From NCBI GenBank assembly GCA_049510975.1, contig JBEKYM010000025.1, forward strand, positions 1-64,000: DNA of 64,000 nt, read 5' to 3'. This DNA comes from JAKACA01 sp049510975. Its GTDB lineage: Bacteria > Actinomycetota > Acidimicrobiia > Acidimicrobiales > Bog-793. Positions 31,855 through 41,406 of this stretch are shown in pieces. The position numbers and the translations under genes were made by a program. The notes beneath the pieces are model-generated. The model searched no databases. It was not told where the DNA came from and saw only the letters and a list, made by a program, of their open reading frames with translations. The first letter of the stretch is position 1. Each line of letters opens with the position of its first letter.

Positions 31855-32847
31855 TCAGGAAACCGGGGTTGGTGTGGGCACGGCCAGGAGACCGTCGGTG
31901 TTCCCGGCGGCGTCGATGTAGAAGCCGACAACCGAGCCGCCGTTGTTGATGCCGTTGAGCACGGTACCGCCCACGCCGCTCGGGTCGCTGATCGTGGTCA
32001 CTGCGCCGGAGGCGCTCCTGATGAACCCTTCCGAGACGCCGCCGGCGGTGTAGGAACCGACGACCTGACCGATGTCGTTCACGCCGAAAGCAGCGGTGGC
32101 GGCCGAGTTGTGCACTTCGAACTCGCTGTAGGTGCCGTTCTCCCAGAGGAAGCCCTTCATGGCGCCGCTCGAGGTCGTGAGGAAGCCCACGACATCGTTC
32201 TCGTCGTTGATGCCTGCAGCGGCTGCGCTCACGGCGCCAGGCGGGTTGATGGCCGTGAAGACTTTCGTCTTGACGTTGTACTCATACGCGTGCGAGTTGC
32301 CCGCAGCGTCGTTGTAGAAGCCCACGACGAGGGAGTTGTTGTTGCGTCCGAGCAGCTGGTTGAACTTGGGGCTCGACGTCGTGGCCGGGTCCGTCACCGA
32401 GTAGAACTTCCCGTTCTGGGTGTAGAAGCCGAAGTTCGCCTCGGCGGTGTTGGTGTAGAACCCCGCCGTGTTGCCGAAGTCGTTGATCGCCACCACCTGG
32501 GTCTGCTGAGAGCCCGGGAAGTTCTCGTTCGTGTAGTTCGCCTGACCGTAGGGCGGATCGATCGTGTAGCCGTGGTTCGGGTTGGTGGTGGGGGGCGTAC
32601 CGCTGCCGAAATAGCCGGCGATCACCTGCTGGTCGTTGATACCGAGCAACTGGTTGAACGTCGGATCCTGCGACGAGTCGAGCGTCGCGTAGGTGTAGGT
32701 CGGGCCGGCAGCGGTCGCTGCTGAGGTCCGTCCGGACCGGACGCTCGCTCCGGCGGTGGTAGCGCTCGCGAAGGCACCTCCGGCAACTGAGGCAACGAGT
32801 GCCAGCGCCACGAGGCCTCTGCGGCGGTGAGTGTGGGTCGATGTCAT
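31855..32847 (-). CDS. Secreted repeat protein (IND-x-G-x-VVGxY repeats)
   Basis: The 330-residue product has a signal peptide (RRGLVALALVASVAGGAFAS, cleavage after the ATTAGAS region) and about six repeats of 40-48 residues with the core GINDxxxVxGFY, for example LGINDQQVIAGYF, GINDENDVVGFL and GVNDIGQVVGSYTAGG. This matches the extracellular HAF-type repeat family, which forms beta-propellers. No enzyme motif is present. A GAAGGAGCAGG ribosome site precedes the ATG. It is divergent from the P450 gene. Confidence 0.75.
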   Translation of the reverse strand: MTSTHTHRRRGLVALALVASVAGGAFASATTAGASVRSGRTSAATAAGPTYTYATLDSSQDPTFNQLLGINDQQVIAGYFGSGTPPTTNPNHGYTIDPPYGQANYTNENFPGSQQTQVVAINDFGNTAGFYTNTAEANFGFYTQNGKFYSVTDPATTSSPKFNQLLGRNNNSLVVGFYNDAAGNSHAYEYNVKTKVFTAINPPGAVSAAAAGINDENDVVGFLTTSSGAMKGFLWENGTYSEFEVHNSAATAAFGVNDIGQVVGSYTAGGVSEGFIRSASGAVTTISDPSGVGGTVLNGINNGGSVVGFYIDAAGNTDGLLAVPTPTPVS

Positions 32848-33066
32848 GGTCCTGCTCCTTCTGATGTCGTCTGCTTTGGGGGGCCAGCTCTTGGCTTGAT
32901 GTCATCATCGGGGAACGTCCTTGCCGAGAACAGCGACATGACCCTCAGCTCACCCTCAGATCGCCCCCACTCCCGAGACGGTGATGCTCCACGGCCCGAG
33001 AGCCGTCGTGCCGAGGCGATAGATTGAGCCGGGGCGGGCCCGCGGTACCCACCAAAGCGAGGTCGG

Positions 33067-34278
33067 ATGCGACAGCGAGAACCAGTGGTCAACTGGAGCA
33101 CGGACTTCGATGTCATGGACCGGGCATACATCGAGAACCCGTATCCGATCTGGGACGAACTCCGCCAGACCTGCCCGATCGCTCACACTGATCGGCGCCG
33201 CGGCGCATGGCTGCTCACTCGGTACGGCGACGTCACTGCCGCCGCCCACGACATCGGACGCTTCAGCTCACTCGAGATCGGGGTCATCGACAACGACATC
33301 GACCCCGGCGAGGAGGCAGAAGTGGCCGTGGCGCCATACGGCCTCCCACCCATCTCGGCCGATCCGCCCCTGCACACTTGGACGAGGCGGCTCCTGCTCC
33401 CGTGGTTCTCCCACACGCGCGTCAACGAGTACGAGGCGATGACTCGCGATCTCTGCCGCCACCTCATCGATGGTTTCATCGACATCGGACGCGCCGACGC
33501 GGCGGCCGACTACGCCCAGCAGATCCCGGTCCGTGTCGTCGGCAAGATCCTCGGCGTGCCCGAATCGCTCTCGGACACCTTCACCGGTTGGGTACGCGAC
33601 ATGCTCGAGTTCGCCGACGAACCCGAGCGAGTCGCTCGCGGGCAGGCCGGCATCATCGCCTACCTCCTCGAGGAGATCGAGCGCCGCAAGCTCGACCCGG
33701 ACGACGACCTCATCAGCGAGCTCGTGCACACGAGCCACGATGGCGAGCCGTTGGAGGACGGCCTCGTGCTCGGCATCGTCGGGCTCGTGATGATCGCCGG
33801 CATCGACACGACCTGGAGCAGCATCGGCTCGTCCCTCTTGCACCTCGCCACGCACCCGGATGACGCCGCCCGACTCGCCGTCGAGCCGGACCTGATGCCC
33901 TCGGCCGTCGAGGAGCTGCTGCGGGCCTACTCGCCTGTGACGATGGCCCGCGTCGTCACGGCCGACACCGAATTCGGCGGCTGCCCGATGCGCGAAGGCG
34001 ACAAAGTGCTCATGAACTTCCCCGCCGCCAACCGTGACCCCGAAGTATTCGAACGACCCGACGAAGTCGTTCTCGATCGGAGGCTCAACCGCCATGTGGC
34101 CTTTGGCTCGGGCATCCACCGCTGCGCCGGATCCAACCTGGCTCGCATGGAGCTGACGGTGGCGCTCGAGGAATGGCTCGGCCGCATTCCCAGCTTCCGG
34201 CTCGCGCGGGGAGCCGAGGTCACCTGGGCCGGCGGTCAGGTGCGGGGTCCCCGCGTCCTTCCGGTGGAGTTCCCGTGA
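33067..34278 (+). CDS. Cytochrome P450
   Basis: This 403-residue soluble P450 has the I-helix oxygen-binding motif AGIDTTW (near 246), the K-helix ExxR (VEELLRAYSPV), and the heme loop FGSGIHRCAGSNLAR with the thiolate Cys near 352. Length and lack of a membrane anchor place it among bacterial class I enzymes that need separate ferredoxin and reductase; neither is nearby. The active-site side of the I-helix and the SADPPLHTWTRR motif are like CYPs of fatty-acid or terpene oxidation, but the substrate is open. The stop is followed by a clear terminator at 34332. Confidence 0.95.
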   Translation: MRQREPVVNWSTDFDVMDRAYIENPYPIWDELRQTCPIAHTDRRRGAWLLTRYGDVTAAAHDIGRFSSLEIGVIDNDIDPGEEAEVAVAPYGLPPISADPPLHTWTRRLLLPWFSHTRVNEYEAMTRDLCRHLIDGFIDIGRADAAADYAQQIPVRVVGKILGVPESLSDTFTGWVRDMLEFADEPERVARGQAGIIAYLLEEIERRKLDPDDDLISELVHTSHDGEPLEDGLVLGIVGLVMIAGIDTTWSSIGSSLLHLATHPDDAARLAVEPDLMPSAVEELLRAYSPVTMARVVTADTEFGGCPMREGDKVLMNFPAANRDPEVFERPDEVVLDRRLNRHVAFGSGIHRCAGSNLARMELTVALEEWLGRIPSFRLARGAEVTWAGGQVRGPRVLPVEFP

Positions 34279-34331
34279 CTGCTTGCCACTCGTGCTCAGC
34301 GGCTCGCTGACCTGACGCCAGCTGCCTCGAG

Positions 34332-34349
34332 GGGGCGGAGCGCCCCTTT
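34332..34349 (+). terminator. Intrinsic terminator after the P450 gene
   Basis: GGGGCG-GAG-CGCCCC forms a perfect six-base GC stem with a three-base loop, followed by TTT. It lies about 55 bases after the P450 stop codon. Confidence 0.6.
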
Positions 34350-34391
34350 GAGCGCCTGTACCGGCAATGGCTAGGATCGACCCGACGCTGG

Positions 34392-34417
34392 TGACAGTGA
34401 TGACAGGCTCACTGTCA
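34392..34417. promoter_or_regulatory. Inverted repeat before the giant gene, probable operator or leader hairpin
   Basis: TGACAGTG (34392-34399) and CACTGTCA (34410-34417) are perfectly complementary with a 10-base spacer, and TGACAG occurs again inside the spacer. The element ends 19 bases before the GTG at 34437, overlapping the expected promoter or leader, so it could bind a regulator or form a hairpin near the ribosome site. Confidence 0.55.
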
Positions 34418-34436
34418 AGGCGAGGGGGACGGCAAC

Positions 34437-37400
34437 GTGCGACGTAGCTGCAGTCTGCAAAGCCACTTCAACGCGCGGCAGCCGCGCACTCCGCATCACG
34501 TGACCGCCGGGCGACGTGGGCTGCTTCGCTGGCGGCTCGGACGGGCCGGCGCCGGCCTGCTGATGCTCGCCGGGATCGTCGTGACGATGGTGGTGAACGC
34601 CCCGGCGGCCTCCGCCGGCACGCCCACCTGGACCCAGCTGTCCCCTGCTACGAGCCCGCCGGCCCTCGAGGCACCCTCGATGGCCTACGACGCCAGTACC
34701 CACCAGCTCGTCCTCACCGGTGAGGCGGCTGGGGACACTGACAACGAAACATGGATCTGGAACGGCAGCACGTGGTCCGACGCCAACCCGGCGACCAGTC
34801 CGCCGGCCCGATTCGGCGCCGCCATGGCCTACGACAGCTCCACCGGCGACATCGTGCTCTTCGGCGGCACGGGCGCTGGCGGGCTCCGCCAAGACACCTG
34901 GACGTGGGACGGCTCGACGTGGTCGCAAGCCACCCCCGCCTCCCCACCGAGCGCCCGCGAAGGCGCCGAGATGGCCTACGACACCGCCACCTCGCAGATG
35001 GTCCTGTTCGGGGGTTACGACGGCAGCAACTACCTGGCCGACACGTGGACCTGGAGCGGCACCTCCTGGACACAGGTCGGGCTCAGCGAGCCGGGCAACT
35101 TCACAGGAAAAGAATTCCCGGCGGTGGCCTATGACCCGGCGACCAGCCAGCTGCTGCTGTTCAGCGGGTGGGGGCAGAACCAGTATTCCGATACCTGGGA
35201 CTGGAACGGTACGAGCTGGAACCAGCTCACGCCGGGCGAAACCCCCTTCGCAAGCGGCGGCGACGCCATGGCCTACGACCCGGACCTCAGCCAACTCGTA
35301 CTCTTCGGCGGCAACACTAGTCCCGACGACAGCTACGACGCCGACACGAACGGGGTCTTCTACTGGGACGGCAGCACCTTCGGGACGCTCGCGACCGGGC
35401 CGTCCGCCCGCGACTTCGCCGCTCTCGCCTACGACCCGGACTCTTCCCAGCTCGTGATGTTCGGCGGCAACGACTCCTCCGGCACCTACCTGAACGACAC
35501 CTGGTCGTATTCGCTCGTGCCCACGGTGGCGACCACACTGTCGGTCGGCTCGCCGACCGTCGCCGGAGTCGAGACGGTGCCCGAGTCGGCGATCCCCGCC
35601 TCCAGCGTCGACGGGTCATCGGGCTCGGGCGACGCCGCCTCAGCGCCGCTGAGCTCCATCCCGCTGCACTCGATCGGCATCGGTTCGTCACCGCTCAGCT
35701 CGATCCCGCTTCACTCGATCCCGTTGCACTCCATCGCCGTCCCCGGCTCAGGAGCACCGTCGGCGCTGGCGACGGCAGAGCAGGCCCTCTCCAACACCTT
35801 GCTGTCGGACATCTCCATCGACTTCCCGTCCGGCTGCGAGAACGGAGGGGAGACCTGCACCGGGTGGCAGGGTGTCCTCGCCGGCTCGCAGTACGCCGGC
35901 GTTCCCCTCGAAGCAGTCACCCTCGGCGATGTCCTACTGGACACGAATCTCGGCAGTGACGGCGAACCGTCGCCGGCGACGAACTTCGGCTCCGTCGACC
36001 TCGGCGACCTCGACCTGTCCTCGTCATCACTCAGCTCGATCCCGCTCAGCTCGGTCGAGCTCGGCTCCGTACCGCTCGGCGCCATCGGCCTCTCGGGTTC
36101 CGCGCCCGGCACGTCGGCAGTGGACGCCTGGTGCAGCGAGCTGGCGAGCCTCAACTCGTCCTGCTCGGACTTCGGGATTGATCAGTCGACCGGCAACGAC
36201 AACGGAGTCACGCTCCTGTCACTCGCCCTCGCCGGCTTGCCGCTGCATTCGATCCCGCTCAGCTCGATCCCGCTCAGCTCCATCGACTTGAGCTCAGTGC
36301 CGCTCAGCTCGATCCCGCTCAGCTCGATCCCGCTCAGCTCGATCGACCTCGCCAGCAACCCGCTCCACTCGATCCCCCTCCACTCGATCCCGCTCAGCTC
36401 GATCCCGCTCCATTCGATCGAGCTCACCTCGATCCCAGACCTCTCGCTCGTCGTCAACTGCCAGATCTTCACGTGCGCGGGCGCCACCCTCGGCGACGCC
36501 GCTGCGGCCGGCGCCATCCTGACGAGCGCCACGGTCGGCGACCTGCCCACCGACCAACTGTCGGGCACCTCGCTCGCTCAGCTCTTGATCGGGGACTCCA
36601 CGAGCGACCCCGACTATCCGAGCCTCACGCTCGGCGACGTCCTCCTCTCGACGCTGCCGCCGGCCAGCTACCCGTGGCAGAGCGTTTCGATGTCGGGGTT
36701 GCCGCTGGCCGCCGACGAGAGCGCCGGCGGGACCGTCACCTATACCTTGACGCTCAACCTCAGCAACGGGCCCGGGACGGTGCTCGTCGATCTCACGCTG
36801 CCGCCGGGTTTCTCCTATGTGCACGACAGTGCCAACTGGTCCGACGGCCAGCTGATCGACCCGACACCGGCCGGGTCCTCGCTGTACTGGGCGCTCGCGC
36901 TCGAACCCGGCGTCTACCCGATCACGTTCGAGGCGACAGCGGGTACCGGGCTCGGAGCCGCCACGGCCACGGTGTCGTCCTCCATCAGCGGGGTCCTCAA
37001 CTCCTCCGCATCCGCCTCGGTGAACGTCATCGACGGCGAGGAACCGGACGACACCGCTGCCCTCGCCACGCCGCTCGATCCCGGCACTCCGCCTGGCGCC
37101 GGCGGGAATCTCAACATCGGCTACCTCACCTCGAAGGGCGACGTGAACGACTGGGCCGTCACCGTGACCCAGGGCGAGGAGCTGGCGTTGGCGCTCACCA
37201 ACCTTCCTGCCACCTACGATCTCGAGTTGTTCGGGCCGGACGGTCAGCAGTTGCAGACAGCACCCGACCAGAGTGTGCCCGGCGTCTCCGACTCGCTCCC
37301 GTCGATCACGCCAGGCGCCACCTCCGAGTCGACACCGGGCTCGCAGGACCTCGCCGTGACGGCGCCGGCGGGCGATCAGCTCGAGGCGGTGTCGAACAAC

Positions 37401-40400
37401 CCCGACGCCCAGAGCCAGTACATCCAGACGCCACCGCTACCGGCTGGTACCTACATCGTGCAGGTGTCGGGTTACAACGGCGCTTACAGCCCGCAGCCCT
37501 ACCTGCTGCAGGCGAACGTGCTCGGAGGCGCCACGTCCCCGACGTGCTCGCCCATCCAGTACCCGAACCCGCTCCCAGACGCCGGCCAGGGACCCGTGAG
37601 CTTCCCCGACACCGTCCCTCCCGGCACGAACACGCTGTTCCTCGTCAACACCCAGCGCCTGTCCGCCGCCTTCGGGAGCACCGACGAAGCCCAGATACTC
37701 GCTGACGCCGAGTCGGTCGCTTCCGACTCGTCTGCAGGCGTCTCCGGTGCCGTCATCGCCGTCGACTCCTACGCGAGCGTGCAGAGCGCCTATGCCCTCT
37801 GGAACTCCAACCCTTGCTCGGTCGACGCCGCCAACGGCGTCGTCGCCGCCATCGCCTCGGTCGTCGACAGCATCCGGGAGGCGAACGCGTCGATCCAGAA
37901 CGTCGTCATCGTCGGGGCGGACGATCAGATCCCCTTCGCCCGCCTGGCCGATGGGGCGACGGAGTCGAACGAGCGCGACTACGGGGCGTCCACCTTTGCG
38001 GGCGAGAACAACGTCGAGGGCGACGCACTCTCGCTCGGTTACTACTTCAGCGACGACCCGTATGTCGCCAGCCAGCCGCTCACCGTCGGCAGCGCCACCC
38101 TCTACGACCCGGAGCTGGCCGTCGGACGGCTCGTCGAGTCGTCCTCGGAGATCGAGTCTTCCCTCATGCGTTTCGTACAGACGGGCGGGGATCTGAACGC
38201 CACGGCCAGCCTCACGACCGGGTACTCGTTCCTCACCTCGGGGGCCGAAGCCGTCTCGGCGAACCTGGCCGCCGACGGCCTCTCGCCATCGACACTCATC
38301 AACGAGAGCTGGACGACGAGCGACCTCGACGCCGCCCTCGGCGCCAGCCCGACACCTGGCGTCGACAGCATCAACGCCCACTTCGACTACTCACGCGCCC
38401 TGCCGGCCGCTGACAACGCCAGCGGTGACGAGACCGATCTGTTCACGACGACCGACGTCCGCAACGCCCTCGGCTCCTACGCGGGGCGGCTCTTGTTCTC
38501 CATGGGCTGTCATTCGGGCCTCGACATCGACGATGCCGAGGTCGGCAGCCCCGGCTCGGCGCCGGTCGACGACTGGGCAAAGACGTTCGCCGATGCCGGC
38601 GCTCTCTGGGTGGCCAACACCGGGTACGGCTATGCCGATACCGACACGATCGCCTACTCGGCCAAGCTCATGTCCGACTTCGCCGCCAACTTGAACGGTT
38701 CGCTCACCATCGGCGAGGCCATGACGGAGGCAAAGCAGCAGTACGCCGGCGGCAACGCCATCCTGAGCCCGTACGACCTGAAGGCGCTCATGGAGTCGAC
38801 GTTCTACGGCCTGCCGATGTACAACCTCAACTCCAGCTCCACACCCGTCGCGCCGCCGACCGGCCCGCCGACGGGCACGGATCCGGTCACCGGGCTCACG
38901 GTCGCGCCCGTGGCCCTCAGCCTCGGTCAGGGATCGAGCACGGTGCCCGGGCAGCTCGGGCTCGTCAGCACGCCGAACGGCAGCTACTACCAGATCAACG
39001 GCACGACGCCGACCGATAGCGGCACGCAGGTCACCGAGTACCGGCCGATCGAGCCGCTCGTCACCCTGCCGATGACCGAACCCGGCCTCGTCGCCCACGG
39101 GGCCCTCGTCACGGCGCTGACGTCCACCGACGAGGCGTTCGCGCCGGCGTATTCGATGCCGTCGGCCGGCTCGGCGGACGACACGCCGCCGGCAATCGCG
39201 GACGCCGCCTTCCCTGGCACGTTGCAGCGGGTGGCGGACTTCTCGACGTTCACGCCCACCGGTACCGGTGAGGGAGCCCAGCTCGACCTCGTGGCCGGTC
39301 AGTTCTTCCCCAACGGGTCCTCCTCCGGTGCGGGAACCGAGCGGCTGTTCAACTCGATGTCGGCCGAGGTCTACTACCTCCCGCCGAACAGCCCCGACGC
39401 CAGCGACTACACGCCGGCAACGATCGACTCGACCGAGGCGATCGAAGCGGGCAGCAACGTCAACTTCGTCGTCCAGGTCACGCCCGCGCTCGCACCGGTC
39501 GTGCGAGTCCTCGTCCTTTCTACCGACGCCGACGATCCGGGGGCTTGGACGCCACTGGACCTGTCGTCGAGCGATGGACTGCGCTGGAGCGGAGCGGCGC
39601 CGTCGACGACGAGCGGCAAGGTGCAGTACATCGTCGAGGCAGTTGACGCCGCCGGTAACGTCTCGGTCTCGAACAACGAAGGCACCGCCTTCGACGGCAC
39701 GACGCCACCCTCCTCTACCGCCCCCGACGTGTCGATCTCGCTCTCGGGCAGCGGGGGCGGAGGCGGCTACTACTCGAGCGCGGTCACCGCCACGGTGACG
39801 GCGCCCGCCGGCTCGACCTACGTGCTCGACGGCGCTGGGTCGGCGCCGGTGCCGGAGAGCGGCACGATCACGATCACGAGCAACGGCGAGCACGTGCTGT
39901 CGGTGACAGACCCGGTGGGCGGCACGACGACCCAGTCCTTCGCCATCTCGATCCCCAACACGCAGACCACGACGGCACTGACGGCCTCGACCGGATCGCC
40001 TACGGTCGGGCAAGCCGTCGCCCTCTCCGCCCAAGTGAGCCCGGATGGGGCCGGTGCTGGGAGCCCGAGTGGGAACGTGGAGTTTCTCGATGGATCAACA
40101 CCCGTCGAGAGTTGCGGCGGGAGCTCGGGTGAACCGCTGACCGGGACGATCGCCACGTGCAGCGTGTCCTACGATTCGCCGGGAAGCCACCGGCTGACAG
40201 CCGTCTACCTCGGAGGTGGCACGTTCACGGGCTCGACGTCGGGCCCGCAGGATCTGGCGGTCATCTTGCCGACGGCGTTCTCCGTCATGGTGAACGGCGG
40301 ATCGTCGGCGACCATCGCCTACGGCACACCGGCAACGTTGAGCGAGTCCGGAATCCAGTCGGAGGCGAGCGGAGTCGTGACGTTCTATGCGTCGGGAGGA

Positions 40401-41406
40401 ACCGTGCTGTGCTCGTTCGCCTCCAGCGGGGGGGCCACGAGCTGCACCACGCCGGCGACGTTGGCCGCCCAGAGCTACACCGGGATCTATGGCAGTTTCG
40501 GCGACACCGACGGCAGCTACGCGAGCTCGTCCTCGACGAACAACGTGTCGCTCACGGTCGTCGGACCGACGCAGTTCTCGATCACGGTGAACGGCGGGGC
40601 GTCGGCGTCCACGACCTACGGTTCCGGCGCAACCGGGGCTCCCGAGCGGAGCCACCGGCACGGTGTCGTTCTTCAAGCGGGGCGGCAGGAGGTTGTGTTT
40701 CTTCACCGACAGCGGCGCAGGAGGGAGCTGCTCGACATCGGCACAGCTGCCGGTGCACGATCACATGGGCATTTACGCCACGTTCACCGACACTGACGGC
40801 CACTACGCTGGGTCGACGTCGACGAATACCGTGGAGCTCACCGTCACACCGGCTCCTCTCGTCATCACCGCCTCGAGCGCCGCCATGAGCTACGAGGGCA
40901 CGCCACCGGTAATTCACGCCAGCTACAGCGGCTTTGTCGACGGGCAAACGGTCGGCAAGCTCACAACCCGACCGACGTGCTCGACGTCTGCAACCGACTC
41001 CAGCCCGGTGGGGACGTACACCTCCTCCTGCATCGGCGCCCTCGACCCCAACTACTCCATCACCTACGTGGACGGCGGCGTGACGGTGAGCTACCGCGTG
41101 AGGGCCGTCGTCACCCGACCGCAGGGTCTCTCCGGCGCTCTCCTGTTCACCTTGCAGCTGCGAAACGCCAACGGAACCAACGTGACTACGCCCGGTGTAG
41201 CGGTGACGGCGGTGAGCATCGACGGATACATCACGCCGGTGTCGGTCGTCCCCGACCCCGGCAACCTCTTCTCTTACGTGTCTCTCTCGAGCTCGGACAC
41301 GTACCTGCTCTCCACCACGGGCCTGTCGCTCGGGTCCCACGTCCTTTCGATCAGCGTGGCGGGTGACCCCGTGAGCCATCAGATCGCCTTTACCGTCACG
41401 ACATGA
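34437..41406 (+). CDS. Giant secreted multidomain protein with C25/gingipain-like peptidase; frameshift in 3' part
   Basis: A GTG at 34437 starts a product of about 2,320 residues if one base is removed from a G4 run at 40635-40638; without that the frame ends at 40796. Signal peptide: residues 25-60 (LMLAGIVVTMVVNAPAASAG). Domains: five kelch-like units, 62-358 (QLVLFGG, TWTWDG); PLxSI pentapeptide blocks, about 405-665; a DUF11-like strand-rich domain, about 762-862; a PPC-like domain, 870-1030; a clan CD peptidase, about 1060-1460, with VVIVGADDQIPFARLAD, candidate catalytic His1315 (NAHFDY) and Cys1358 (SMGCHSG); then Ig-like domains, with an MBG-type one at the end. Surface proteolysis or adhesion is the likely job. 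Its stop overlaps the next gene (ATGA). Confidence 0.72.
36237..36435 (+). repeat. 15-base tandem array encoding PLxSI pentapeptides
   Basis: Thirteen consecutive pentads (PLHSI, PLSSI, DLSSV, ELTSI and similar) are encoded by near-identical 15-base units of the type CCGCTCAGCTCGATC. Shorter blocks of the same unit occur at about 35650-35740 and 36020-36100. The pattern x-P/D-L-S/H-S fits the pentapeptide-repeat rule with Leu at the central position, which predicts a right-handed beta-helix. Confidence 0.75.
40635..40638 (+). other. Frameshift site (G4 run)
   Basis: Upstream of this run the protein reads SASTTYGSGAT in one frame; downstream the matching continuation (LPSGATGTVSFF and the next Ig-like unit) is in the +1 frame. 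Removing one G restores ATGLPSGATGTVSFF, parallel to the preceding repeat unit. It is either a real mutation, programmed slippage or a sequencing error. Confidence 0.75.

Noticed and set aside
36237..36435. CRISPR-like look of the 15-base array
   Set aside because: Units are contiguous without unique spacers, in frame, and encode pentapeptides.
38391..40034. Minus-strand frame of 547 codons opposite the giant peptidase gene
   Set aside because: No motif; composition dominated by Arg and Gly, opposite a well-structured coding frame.
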